Positions 1-8,744 of a stretch of DNA of 64,000 nucleotides are shown piece by piece. A model generated the notes under the pieces. It was given only the letters and a program-made list of their open reading frames with translations. It searched no databases and was not told where the DNA came from. The stretch is from positions 1-64,000 of the forward strand of contig NZ_JBDJAW010000023.1 of the NCBI RefSeq assembly GCF_039649665.1, given 5' to 3'. Position numbers and translations under genes: made by a program. Origin of the DNA: Microbispora sp. ZYX-F-249 (GTDB taxonomy: Bacteria > Actinomycetota > Actinomycetes > Streptosporangiales > Streptosporangiaceae). The stretch's first letter is position 1, and every line of letters starts with the position of its first letter.

Positions 1-915
1 CGGTTTGGCGTAGGCGTCCAGCAACGCCTGCAACCGGGCGGCGTGCTCACGCGGGAGATAGAACTCCCCTTCCAGCCCGCCGCCCTTGCCCGGGCGGACC
101 CGGAGGAACCGCCGCGCGTAGTCGGCCCGCTCATCGCGGTCCTCACCATCGGGGTCCAGCACCGCCCGCAGATAACGACCCGCCTTGGCCACCTCCGCCG
201 CGCCCGCCCTGGCCGCCAGCTCCACCAGGATCGGCTCGGCCAGCGCGGCCTGCTCATCCGGCAACCCGGAGATCGCCGCGCAGATGGCTTCGGCCACTCC
301 GGCCGCCAGCTCGCCGGCGGCGAACTTCTCCCGCACCCGAGGCAGGCGGGCCAGCTCCACCGCCAACGTCAGCAGCCGGCCCGCACCGACGACGGTCATC
401 CCGCCCGAGGTGCGCAGCCAACTGCGGGTGGAGGCATGACCGTGCCGCCTGGCCTGCCCCACCCGATGCACCCGCGCCACCCGATCCGCAAGAGCAGACG
501 TGATCCGATCCCGGGCGAACAACAGGTCCTCGGCCTCGGCCAGGCAGATGTCCGCATCGTCGGGAACCGGCGCCGACGCCAACGCCTGCGCCGACTCCCG
601 CACCGAGGCCACCAGCACCCACGACGACCGGCCCCGCCGATCACCCGCGCCAGCGGTGTCCGCACCGGCGGTATCCGCCCCGGCAGAGTCCGCCCCAACA
701 GAACCCGCCCCGGCGGAGCTCCCGGCCTCCTCACCGTGGTCGGCGGGGCGGCTGTCGTTATGGCCGGAGGCTCCTCCGGTCGCGGCTCCACAGCCGCAGG
801 TGCACGAATTTCTGGAGGCCCACAACGGTGACTCGGCAGTCAGCCGCTCCCACCAGCCGCCGTCGGGGCTGTTCGAAGGATGAGGGAAATCAGGATCGAC
901 AGCTAGCGGATCCAT
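1..915 (-). CDS. DUF222 / 13E12-family protein (HNH endonuclease type), N-terminal part
   Basis: An open frame of 305 codons runs off the left edge, so only the N-terminus is present. It starts at ATG 913-915 behind GGGGAGGCGCG. After about 60 residues comes an Ala/Gly/Asp-rich linker with repeats of GADTA, then a helical region (DDADICLAEAEDLLFARDR, ALADRVARVHRVGQARRHG, EFYLPREHAARLQALLDAYA) characteristic of DUF222 proteins. Family members usually end in an HNH nuclease motif, which would lie outside the window, so nuclease activity cannot be judged. Many actinobacterial genomes carry dispersed 13E12/DUF222 copies, often in variable regions. The codon pattern fits this frame; opposite-strand frames here are shadows. 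Confidence 0.8.
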   Translation of the reverse strand, partial: MDPLAVDPDFPHPSNSPDGGWWERLTAESPLWASRNSCTCGCGAATGGASGHNDSRPADHGEEAGSSAGAGSVGADSAGADTAGADTAGAGDRRGRSSWVLVASVRESAQALASAPVPDDADICLAEAEDLLFARDRITSALADRVARVHRVGQARRHGHASTRSWLRTSGGMTVVGAGRLLTLAVELARLPRVREKFAAGELAAGVAEAICAAISGLPDEQAALAEPILVELAARAGAAEVAKAGRYLRAVLDPDGEDRDERADYARRFLRVRPGKGGGLEGEFYLPREHAARLQALLDAYAKP

Positions 916-1026
916 CGCGCCTCCCCACCAAAATCGAACTCTTGTATGAATTCTTTCACGCCGTCGCATCGCGAACACCTGTGAGCGGCGATTTGTTGGA
1001 GCGACAGGTTGGGCGGGGAGTGCCCG

Positions 1027-2118
1027 TCAGATCCGGCCGATGTCGGCGGGGAGATCGAGGGCGAGCACGTGGTCGAAGTGGAGGAAGGTCTCGAACTTGG
1101 AACCCGGCGCGACCGACTCGTCGGCCTCCAGGTCGCGCAACAGGCGCAGCGCCTCCGGCGTGTCGAGGTCGTCGTCCAAGGCCTGCTGGACGCGCTGGGC
1201 GTGGGCATCGTCGATCGGTCGGCTCGGCGATTCGGCCCATTCGGCGACCCGGCGCCGGAGCCGCCGCAGTTCTTCATCGGCGGTGCGGAGGGCGTCCCAG
1301 GTGAGGTCGACCGGTCGCCGGTAGTGGTGCTCGAGCAGGGCCAGCCGTACGGCGAGGGGGTCGAGGCCGGCGGCGGCGACGCCGGACAGCGAGACCACGT
1401 CGCCGGTGCCGGCGGGGCGGCCGTCGAACAGCAGGCGCCCGGAGTGCGCCCAGTGGGCGGCGGCCTCCTGACCCGTCGCGGCGTTCGACTGGGCCCGCGC
1501 CCGCTCGTGGTGGGGGAAGCACAGGTCGGCCCCGCCCACGTACAGGTCGAAGCGCGCGCCGAGGAAGCGCAGCGGCGTGGCCGAACATTCGATGTCGCGG
1601 CCGGGGAGACCGCGTCCCCAGGGGGCGTTCCAGGCCGACCCGGCGCCGCCGTCCGTCGAATCCCCCAGGGGCTCCCACAGGGGCCAGTCGGAGACCGCGT
1701 CGGGCTTGCCGGAGATGTCGCCGTACGTGGGGAAGGATGCCGCGTCGAAGAACACCGCCCCCTCGGGGGTCACGTAGGCGTGGCCGCGCTCGATGAGCCG
1801 TCCGATGAGCTCGATCACCACGCCCATGGTCTCGCTGGTCCGGGGGGAGTGCTCGGGGGCGCGCATGTTGAGCGCGAGCGTGTCGGCGTCCAGTGAGGCG
1901 CCGTCTCCGCCACCGAGGTCGGAGACGTTGCGGCAGGCGAGCACCCGCAGTCCGGCGCGCTCGGCGAGGCGGCGGACCAGGTCGGCGAGCAGGGCGGGGC
2001 GTAGGTCGGCGAGACCGGCGGTCTCATGCGCGGTACAGGTGTACACCCGCAGGATTCGCGAGCCGGCCGGGGCGGCAGGCACGACCTGCCGGGTCAGGGT
2101 GTCGTGGAGCCGCAACAT
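1027..2118 (-). CDS. Cysteinyl-tRNA synthetase-like protein lacking HIGH and KMSKS
   Basis: The 363-residue protein aligns by eye with class I CysRS/MshC. The zinc-site elements are retained: a Cys in VYTC, the Cys of DIECSA, and His/His/Glu in GGADLCFPHHERARAQ. The HIGH stretch is replaced by ETAGLADLR, and the KMSKS loop by GTGDVVSLSG before LDPLAVRLALLEHHYR. The C-terminal CysRS anticodon-binding region is short. I therefore expect no normal aminoacylation; cysteine or zinc binding may remain. It starts 43 bp after the sigma-like gene on the same strand, so it is probably the last gene of that operon. MshC is an alternative, but MshC keeps the ATP-binding motifs. Confidence 0.72.
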   Translation of the reverse strand: MLRLHDTLTRQVVPAAPAGSRILRVYTCTAHETAGLADLRPALLADLVRRLAERAGLRVLACRNVSDLGGGDGASLDADTLALNMRAPEHSPRTSETMGVVIELIGRLIERGHAYVTPEGAVFFDAASFPTYGDISGKPDAVSDWPLWEPLGDSTDGGAGSAWNAPWGRGLPGRDIECSATPLRFLGARFDLYVGGADLCFPHHERARAQSNAATGQEAAAHWAHSGRLLFDGRPAGTGDVVSLSGVAAAGLDPLAVRLALLEHHYRRPVDLTWDALRTADEELRRLRRRVAEWAESPSRPIDDAHAQRVQQALDDDLDTPEALRLLRDLEADESVAPGSKFETFLHFDHVLALDLPADIGRI

Positions 2119-2161
2119 GGTCCGAGCCTACGTGCTGCCCCCGACATCACTCCGCCCGGAG

Positions 2162-4027
2162 TCAGGCGAGGAAGGTCAGGATGTCGCGGTCGCCGCGCTC
2201 GCGCAGGCGATCGAGGACCTCCTCGCGGGCGATCCCCTCGGGCAGGCCGATGCGCGCGCCGATGAGCCGCAGGCCCTCGGCCTCCGACGCCACCGGAGCG
2301 GTGTACCCGATCAGGTGCAGCGCCTGGTTGATCGCGGGCAGCCCGGCCGCCGCGGCGGGCAGGAAACGGGTCAGCAGCTCGCCGCCGTCGGAGACCGTGA
2401 GGAAGACGTGGTCGCCCTCGGACGCGTTGTACTCGGCCAGCACGTTCCTGATCGAGCCGATCGTCGGCTGGTTGTGCCAGCTGATCACCACCTCACCCGA
2501 CGCGGTGGAGGCGGTGAGCTGGCCGCCGGGCGCCATGCCGAGGTGCGCGGCGAAACCGGTCGGCAGCGGGGAGCCCGAGCCCCGCAGGTGCTCGGCGTTC
2601 ACGTCCACCCGGTGCCACCAGCGGCCGTCCCTGCTGCGGAAGCAGCGGCGGGTCATCGACACGTCGCGGCGCGGCTGGTACGGCTCGGCCTGGTCCTGCC
2701 CGGCCACCCTGATGTAGCCGCGCTGGGTCCGCTCGAACCCCGGCCCTCCGGCGTACGCCCTGATGGAGCTCTCGCTCACGTCGTAGCGGGAGGTCAGGTT
2801 GTCCACCACCGTGCTCACGGACGCCTCGCCGCCCGCGCGCTCGATCTCCCGAATGATCATCTCCCGGATGCCGAGGTACTCGTCGCCGCCCCAGCGGCGC
2901 AGGCCGTACTTGCTGCGGTCGAGCCGGATGAACCGCTCGTCGGAGGCGAGCTGGTTGCGGATGCCGACGAGGCTGTAGTCCTCGCCGATGCGCGTCTGGA
3001 TCTCCTCGGGGGTGAGCGGCGCGTGGGTCACCGCCAGCACGGCCTCCGCCTTGTCGCCCATGCTGCGCGGCCAGGGGACGACGTGGCCGTCCAGCACGCG
3101 TAGGTGCGGCACCGACGCGAGCCAGCGCTCGGCGATGTCCTCCCGGATGCCGAGCTGGGAGACGAGGGAGACCGCCTCGTCGAGTGGCCGGGGGCCGTCG
3201 GCGAACAGCTGCCGCGTCTTCTCCCTGAGCTCGTCCGCGCCGCCCGCGACCAGCCAGCCGTCCACCTGCTCGTACCCCGTGAGCAGCGTGCGGACGAACC
3301 GCCAGGCGGGGATCGCGAGCGTGATCAGCTCGGTACGGTGCCACGGCACGGCCGCCGCGAGGTCGTCGGCGGGCACGGCCGAGCCCAGCCGGGTGCGCAG
3401 CCAGGACAGGTGGGCGTTCAGCGGCGCGGCGGCCGGTCCGTTCAGCCAGTCCATCACGTGGTCGCGCAGGTCGCGCTCGATCTGCCGTATGCGCTCGCGG
3501 GTGACCGAGAAACGCTGGGCCAGCTCGTCCAGTGTGGCCCGCTGGGCCTGGCCCGGCTGCTGGGAGGCGTCGAAGTAGAGCCGGTCCCGCGCGATGGCCC
3601 GCTGACGGTCGTCCAGCCGCGCGAAGATCTCGTCGATGATCTCGGGCATCGGCCGCTCGGGGAGAGCGGGCGGGACCGCGGCTCCGGCCGGCTCCCGCGC
3701 CGGCTCGGTGGCCAGCAGCTTGTCGATCACGTCGACGTACAGCTCGTGGACGCTCTCCCGGGGGCCGGGCGTCTGCAGGCTCTCCTCGGGGTGGGTGAAC
3801 CTCAGCAGCGGCAGGATGTCGCCGAGGACCAGGTGCGCCCAGCAGGCGATCGTGAGATCGGCGAGCCGGGAGGCGACCTGGCCGGTCCCCACCGCCGCAC
3901 AGGCCCGGTCGAGGGGGAGCGCCTGCCACCACGCGTCGGGAAGACCGGGGTCGCTCGCGATCGGCTCTACCTGGCTGGGCGCGGTCCAGCGCAGCGGAGG
4001 CACGATGTCGCTAAGGCTGAGGTTCAT
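2162..4027 (-). CDS. Sigma-region-4/HARE-type multi-HTH protein (long paralog)
   Basis: A 621-residue protein of unknown function. A sigma-70 region-4-like helix-turn-helix lies at about 165-190 (TLDELAQRFSVTRERIRQIE). At about 325-381 there is a HARE-HTH-like winged helix (LTPEEIQTRI through DERFIRLDRSKYGLRRW), and at about 387-443 a second winged helix ending GYIRV. The C-terminal 160 residues (RRCFRSRDGRWWHRVDV to RERGDRDILTFLA) form a separate conserved domain. N-terminus, middle and C-terminus all match the 6147-7754 protein, which lacks the winged-helix insert. It lies 55 bp downstream of the helicase gene. I infer a DNA-binding regulator or adaptor for the helicase; it lacks sigma region 2, so it is not a true sigma factor. 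Confidence 0.75.
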   Translation of the reverse strand: MNLSLSDIVPPLRWTAPSQVEPIASDPGLPDAWWQALPLDRACAAVGTGQVASRLADLTIACWAHLVLGDILPLLRFTHPEESLQTPGPRESVHELYVDVIDKLLATEPAREPAGAAVPPALPERPMPEIIDEIFARLDDRQRAIARDRLYFDASQQPGQAQRATLDELAQRFSVTRERIRQIERDLRDHVMDWLNGPAAAPLNAHLSWLRTRLGSAVPADDLAAAVPWHRTELITLAIPAWRFVRTLLTGYEQVDGWLVAGGADELREKTRQLFADGPRPLDEAVSLVSQLGIREDIAERWLASVPHLRVLDGHVVPWPRSMGDKAEAVLAVTHAPLTPEEIQTRIGEDYSLVGIRNQLASDERFIRLDRSKYGLRRWGGDEYLGIREMIIREIERAGGEASVSTVVDNLTSRYDVSESSIRAYAGGPGFERTQRGYIRVAGQDQAEPYQPRRDVSMTRRCFRSRDGRWWHRVDVNAEHLRGSGSPLPTGFAAHLGMAPGGQLTASTASGEVVISWHNQPTIGSIRNVLAEYNASEGDHVFLTVSDGGELLTRFLPAAAAGLPAINQALHLIGYTAPVASEAEGLRLIGARIGLPEGIAREEVLDRLRERGDRDILTFLA

Positions 4028-4082
4028 GCAGGTCCAACCGGCAAGGGGAATATATCCGCAGTTCAGACTAGGGGATCCGACG

Positions 4083-6143
4083 TCAGGCCGGGATGAAGGG
4101 ACTGGCTCGGCCGGAATAGGACACGTAGAGCAACTCCCCTGCCCGCGTACATGCCACGTAGAGCAGCCCCCGTTCGCGTTGCAGATCGTGCGCCCGGGCC
4201 GTCGGGTCCTCGTCGGCCGGGGTCAGCGCGTCCGGCGCCGGCACGATTCCGTCAGCCACGCCTATCACGGCCACCCGACGGAATTCCAGCCCTTTCATGC
4301 CATGAAGGGACGTGACTTTGACCGTGATGCCCGCTTCGCGTAGTGCGGTGCGTGCGTTGCGCACGAGGTCGGGGGTGCGGGCGGCGACCGCGATCTGCGC
4401 GGTCGGCACGCCCTCCTCCAGCCACTCGGCCACGGTGGAGACGAGCCCGGTGATCTCCGCCTCCGCGCTCACGTACTCACGCACCACGGGACGCCGGCCG
4501 TGGTCCAGCGCGCGGTAGCCGTACATCGCGGCGTTGCCCGCGACCAGACCGTCCGCGGGGCCGCCGCCCCGCAGTCGCACCCCCCACGAGAGGATCTCGG
4601 CGGGCAGCCGGTGGGAGATCCTCAGGCGGAACCCGCGGGCGGGGATGCCGACGTCCGCGAGCGCCACCCGCGTGTCGAACATCCGCTGGTGCGGGTCCCC
4701 CAGGATGAACAGGTCGTTCGGGGCGGCGGGGACCGCCGCGCGCAGCAGCCGCCACTGCGCCGGGTGCAGGTCCTGCGCCTCGTCCACGACGATGTGCCGG
4801 TACGGCTCCCGCCCCGGCGCCTCGTCGCCCAGCAGATCGCCGACGGCCCGTCCGAGCAGGCCCGCCGCCTCGGAGGCGAGCTGGAGCAGGGTGCGCCGGC
4901 CGGACTCGCGCAGCCGTCGTACGACGTGCTGGACGGCCTCCCACACCATCGTCCTCGCCTCGGCGTCCAGGCGGACGCCGCGGCCGGGCCGGGCCGCGGC
5001 CTGGTACTCCTCCAGCGTGCGAAGGTCCTGCGCGAGGATCACCTGCTCCCATTCGCGCAGCAGGAAGGCGCTGCCGAAGCGCCCGACGGCCGCCTCCTGC
5101 CACAGGTCGGCCAGGTCGTCGGAGGAGACGAGCGCCGGGGCGCGGCCCTCCGCCGCGGCGACGATGCGGTGGGCGATCCGGTCCACGTTGCCCACCTCGA
5201 CGCGCTTGCGGACCAGCTCGTCATCGATGATCATGTCGAGCCGCGCGGACAGCTCGGTCGCGAGGCCCTGTGAGAACGTGACGAGCAGCACCGGGCCGGT
5301 GGCCGCGCGGGCCAGCAGGGCGGCCCGGTGCAGCGCGATCACCGTCTTGCCGGTGCCCGCGCCCCCGGTGATCAGCACCGGCTGCTCGTACGCCGGCCAG
5401 TTGGCGTACGTGTGCTGCGGCGGGTACAGGAACGTGCACCAGGCGGGCAGCGTGAGGATGCGCTCGAGCTCGGCGGCGTCGGCGGCGAACGCGGCCCGGT
5501 CGGGGCTGCGCCGCAGCGCCGCGAGCAGGTCCTCGGGGTCGACGTCGTCGGCGACGCGCGAGCGGCAGGCGTCCAGCTCGCGCCAGGCCGCGGCGAGCGA
5601 GCCGCCGCGGGCGAGCGCCGCGAGCGGCGCGTACTGGCTCTGCGGGAGCATGGGCTCCACGGCCGTGAGATGCGACTCCGACGTCATCAGCCGCAGCAGC
5701 GGCAGCAGGCGGGCGTCGACGCCGATGTTCAGCAGGTCGGTGTCGCACCAGTTCTCGAAGATCGGCCGCCCGCCGGACTCCGCCGCGCGGCGCAGGGCGG
5801 GCTCGATCCGTTCGAGGGCCTCGGCGTCCCAGGTCTCGACGATCCCGATCGCCGTGTTGACGCCGACCCTGTGCCGCTGGGCGTACGACCACGCCTCGGC
5901 GTCCGGGAGCACGGTGAGCAGCCAGTAGACGTCCTCCTGCCGCACCACCACCCCCCGGTGACGGTCGGCCAGCCGGAGCGTGGCGACGCGGGGATCGCGG
6001 CTGTTGCGCACCCTCTCGGGGTGCGGCGCGGCGGACGCGTTCAGCAGGAACCGGCGTACCGCGACGGCGACGTCCCGGCGGACGGGCCGGGTGAGCGCGC
6101 CGAGCCCGCGCAGGAACTCCGGGGAGATCGCGAGCCGGGGCAT
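4083..6143 (-). CDS. UvrD-family helicase with RelE/ParE-like N-terminal domain
   Basis: A 686-residue superfamily 1 helicase. Walker A is GGAGTGKT (about 260-267), Walker B is VVDEAQD (about 452-458), and the C-terminal motifs SLHGMKGLEFR and LLYVACTRA are present. Residues 1-95 do not belong to the helicase: the order ISPEFLRGL, a short helix, VATLRLADRHRGVVV, then YWLLTVLPDAEAWSYAQRHR matches the RelE/ParE fold seen fused to UvrD helicases in actinobacterial conflict-type proteins. About 160 residues of unknown helical sequence follow. It starts at ATG 6141-6143, 3 bp after the stop of the short HTH paralog, so translation is probably coupled. A defence or stress-related nucleic-acid role is inferred; no nuclease residues were identified. 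Confidence 0.8.
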   Translation of the reverse strand: MPRLAISPEFLRGLGALTRPVRRDVAVAVRRFLLNASAAPHPERVRNSRDPRVATLRLADRHRGVVVRQEDVYWLLTVLPDAEAWSYAQRHRVGVNTAIGIVETWDAEALERIEPALRRAAESGGRPIFENWCDTDLLNIGVDARLLPLLRLMTSESHLTAVEPMLPQSQYAPLAALARGGSLAAAWRELDACRSRVADDVDPEDLLAALRRSPDRAAFAADAAELERILTLPAWCTFLYPPQHTYANWPAYEQPVLITGGAGTGKTVIALHRAALLARAATGPVLLVTFSQGLATELSARLDMIIDDELVRKRVEVGNVDRIAHRIVAAAEGRAPALVSSDDLADLWQEAAVGRFGSAFLLREWEQVILAQDLRTLEEYQAAARPGRGVRLDAEARTMVWEAVQHVVRRLRESGRRTLLQLASEAAGLLGRAVGDLLGDEAPGREPYRHIVVDEAQDLHPAQWRLLRAAVPAAPNDLFILGDPHQRMFDTRVALADVGIPARGFRLRISHRLPAEILSWGVRLRGGGPADGLVAGNAAMYGYRALDHGRRPVVREYVSAEAEITGLVSTVAEWLEEGVPTAQIAVAARTPDLVRNARTALREAGITVKVTSLHGMKGLEFRRVAVIGVADGIVPAPDALTPADEDPTARAHDLQRERGLLYVACTRAGELLYVSYSGRASPFIPA

Positions 6144-6146
6144 GGG

Positions 6147-7754
6147 CTATCCCAGCAGGGTCAGAAGGTCGCGGTCCCCGCGTTCACGCAGCCGCGCGAG
6201 GAGTTCCGGCCGCTCGACGTCTCCGGCGAGGCCGACGCGCGTCGCGATCACCTGCTCCGCCTGCTCGGGCGTGCCGCTCGGCGTGGTGTAGCCCACCAGG
6301 CGCAGGGCCCGGCTCGTCTGGTCGCCGCCGTCGGCGGCGGGCAGGTGCCGTACGCGCAGCATGCCCTCCTCGGACAGGGTCAGGAAGATGTGGCTGCCCT
6401 CCTCCGCGGAGATCTCGCTGAGAATCCCCCGGAGGGAGTCCAGGGCCGGCCGCGCGCGCCAGGAGAGCGCGACCTCGCCGGCCGCGCTGTGCACCGTGCG
6501 GTCCTCGCCCGGCACGAGGCCGATGTAGGCGGCGAACCCGCTCGGCAGCGGCACCTCGACACCGTCGAGGTGTTCGCCGGACACGTCCACCCTGAGCCAC
6601 CACCTGCCGTCCGGCTGCCGGAAACACCGCCGGGTCAGCGCCACGTCCTTGAGCCCGCTCTGCCGGCGGTCCGCCTTCTGGGCGCGCAGTTGCGGCACGC
6701 TCTCCAGCCACTGCCGCGCCACGTCGGGACGTATGCCGAGAGAGGAGATCATCTCCAGCGCCTGGGAGACGGTCGGCGGGCGCTCGGCCGAGGCGATCAG
6801 GTTCCGCGTCTTCTCCCGCAGTTCCTCGATGTCGCCGGCCACGAGCCAGTCGCCGGACAGGCGGTGGCCGGGGAGCGTGGCGAGCACGAACCGCCAGGCG
6901 GGCACCTCCAGCGAGCGCAGTTCGCGCTCGTGCCACTCGGCGGCCGCGACGAACCGCGACTTCGGGACCGCGGCTCCGAGCTCGTCGGTGAGACGGGCCA
7001 GGTGCTGGTTGTACGGCGCCGCCACGGGCAGCGCGAGCCAGCGCGACAGCCGGTCGCGCAGGGCCGCTTCCGACTCGTGGATGACGGCGGGAGGGACGGC
7101 CAGCAGTTTGGCCAGTTGCTCGGGCGCGGACGGCTCGCCGGTGAAGACCCGGTTCTGCGCCACCATCCAGGTCTGGTCGTCCAGGTCGCCGAACGCCGCG
7201 TCGATCAGCGCGGGCAGGTCCTGGTCCAGAACCGGCTCCTCCGCCGGCTCGGCGTGCTCCGGCTCCTCCGCCGGCGCTGCGTGCTCCGGCTCGGCCTGCT
7301 CCGGCTCGGCAGCCTCCTCCCGAGGGGGGATCTCCTCCGGAGGCACCTCTTCGGGGGCCATCTGCGAGAACACGGCGGTGAAGAGGGCCGTCAGCACGGG
7401 CCGGGCCTTGACGAACGGCTGGTCGGCCAGTTCCCGGCCGGACAGCGCGAGAAGGCCGTGCCACGACCCCGCCCGGTCGAGCGCGATCGCGACCTGGGGG
7501 TCGTCGGCCTCGTCGGGATCCATCACGTACAACGCGGGCAGCACGTCGCCGACGGCCGCCGCCGGCCAGTGGTCGAGCGCGAGCCCGGTGAGCAGGTCGC
7601 CGAGCGCCTCGGCGTCCAGGACGGCGAGCACGCGGTGCAGGGGCAGCGTCCGCCACCAGGCGTCCGGCAGGCCGGGCCGGTCGGTCAGCGCGGTGATACG
7701 GGCAGCGTCACTCCAGCGCAGTGGTGGCACGAGGTCACTCAGGCAGAAGTTCAT
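6147..7754 (-). CDS. Sigma-region-4-related protein (short paralog, degenerate HTH)
   Basis: This 535-residue protein is a paralog of the 2162-4027 product. Both begin MN.(S/C)LSD(I/V)VPPLRW, which sets the start at ATG 7752-7754 behind GGGGAAAGC rather than the ATG/GTG 14 codons upstream. The long paralog's sigma-like HTH corresponds here to SAPEQLAKLLAVPPAVIHE, which no longer shows a convincing HTH. The HARE/winged-helix section is missing: LESVPQLRAQKADRR runs straight into the shared C-terminal domain (TRRCFRQPDGRWW). A Glu/Ala/Pro-rich linker with EHAEPAEEP-type repeats lies around residues 145-180. It is the first gene of the helicase operon. An intact and a degenerate paralog in one operon suggest a heteromer; that is inference. 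Confidence 0.75.
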   Translation of the reverse strand: MNFCLSDLVPPLRWSDAARITALTDRPGLPDAWWRTLPLHRVLAVLDAEALGDLLTGLALDHWPAAAVGDVLPALYVMDPDEADDPQVAIALDRAGSWHGLLALSGRELADQPFVKARPVLTALFTAVFSQMAPEEVPPEEIPPREEAAEPEQAEPEHAAPAEEPEHAEPAEEPVLDQDLPALIDAAFGDLDDQTWMVAQNRVFTGEPSAPEQLAKLLAVPPAVIHESEAALRDRLSRWLALPVAAPYNQHLARLTDELGAAVPKSRFVAAAEWHERELRSLEVPAWRFVLATLPGHRLSGDWLVAGDIEELREKTRNLIASAERPPTVSQALEMISSLGIRPDVARQWLESVPQLRAQKADRRQSGLKDVALTRRCFRQPDGRWWLRVDVSGEHLDGVEVPLPSGFAAYIGLVPGEDRTVHSAAGEVALSWRARPALDSLRGILSEISAEEGSHIFLTLSEEGMLRVRHLPAADGGDQTSRALRLVGYTTPSGTPEQAEQVIATRVGLAGDVERPELLARLRERGDRDLLTLLG

Positions 7755-7842
7755 GCTTTCCCCATCACTCACAGAGACCAGTCCATAGTCTGGCAAATCG
7801 CCCCCGCTGTGGTGGAGGTTCGGGGTTCACGCGACTCGCGGC

Positions 7843-8640
7843 TCAGCGGCGTTCGGCTGCGAAGCGGAGGCGGACGTAGTCGGCCATCCAGCCGGTCTCC
7901 CGGCGCAGGGCGGGGGCGGCCAGTTCGTTGACCCGGCGCAGCAGCGGCTCCACGGCCGCCGGGGGGACCCGGTCGAGCAGTGAGCCGGCGAACATCCGGA
8001 CCCAGTCGGCCGCGCCGTTCGGGCACTCGTCGAGGGGGGTGGGACGGTCGAAATACTCCAGCAGCCGGACCGTGAAGCCGCCCTTCTCCAGGCGGAGGGC
8101 GTACTCGGCCGGGCTGGGGAAGTACCACGGCAGCTCGGGCTCGCGCAGGCCGTACTCGCGCCAGGCGGTGAACACGGCGGCGGTCAGGGCCGCGCAGTTG
8201 CCCGCGCCGCCCATCTCGGCGACGAACCGGCCGCCCGGCCGCAGCGCCTCCCGCACGCAGCCGATCACCGCGTCGGGGTCGCGGCTCATCCAGTGCAGCG
8301 CCGCGTTCGAGAAGACCGCGTCGTACGGCTGGGCGACGGTGAAGTCGTAACCGTCGCCCACGGTGAAGTCGAGTCCGGGATGGTGCGCGATGGCCTGCTC
8401 GATCATGGAGTGGGAGCCGTCGATGCCCAGCACGTGAGCGCCGCGCCTGGCGATGTCGGCGGTCAGCACGCCGGTGCCGCACCCGAGGTCGAGCACGCGC
8501 TCACCGGGACGAGGGTCGAGCAGTTCCACCAGCGGAGCACCGTGGGCGGAGACGTAGCCGAAGGAGCTGTCGTAGGCGCGAGCGTTCCATCGGGTGAGAC
8601 TGGGAGTTTCGTACCTCAAGATCGGCTCGCATTCTGACAC
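7843..8640 (-). CDS. Class I SAM-dependent methyltransferase
   Basis: A 265-residue Rossmann-fold methyltransferase. Motif I is VLDLGCGTG, the acidic end of strand 2 is GIDGSHSMI, motif IV-like FSNAALHWM follows, then [13 protein letters not shown]. The layout [17 protein letters not shown] plus ALHWM resembles trans-aconitate 2-methyltransferase-like enzymes, but the acceptor cannot be told from sequence. It is 88 bp upstream of the helicase operon on the same strand, so cotranscription is possible. The start could also be an internal codon nearer the WNAR motif; the ATG at 8638-8640 is the first available. Confidence 0.82.
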   Translation of the reverse strand: MSECEPILRYETPSLTRWNARAYDSSFGYVSAHGAPLVELLDPRPGERVLDLGCGTGVLTADIARRGAHVLGIDGSHSMIEQAIAHHPGLDFTVGDGYDFTVAQPYDAVFSNAALHWMSRDPDAVIGCVREALRPGGRFVAEMGGAGNCAALTAAVFTAWREYGLREPELPWYFPSPAEYALRLEKGGFTVRLLEYFDRPTPLDECPNGAADWVRMFAGSLLDRVPPAAVEPLLRRVNELAAPALRRETGWMADYVRLRFAAERR

Positions 8641-8664
8641 GTGGTGCCCTGTGTCGGGATTGCC

Positions 8665-8692
8665 GCAGTCTCATGCCGACTTGTGAGACTGC
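8665..8692. terminator. Hairpin between methyltransferase and lipoprotein genes
   Basis: GCAGTCTCA and TGAGACTGC form a perfect 9-bp inverted repeat around a 10-nt loop. It lies downstream of the solute-binding protein gene and just upstream of the methyltransferase start. A terminator for the lipoprotein gene is the simplest reading, but there is no clear T-run, so an operator for the methyltransferase is possible. Confidence 0.4.
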
Positions 8693-8744
8693 TGGGCTGA
8701 CGACACACTTTACGGCTTCCGCCGCCCCCGCGAGATCAGGTGGC

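Noticed and set aside
2162-4027. True sigma factor
   Set aside because: Only a region-4-like HTH is visible; regions 2 and 3 are missing and the protein is dominated by other domains.
5328-7931. Long forward frame across helicase and HTH genes
   Set aside because: It runs across the boundaries of two real minus-strand genes and shows no domain or start site.
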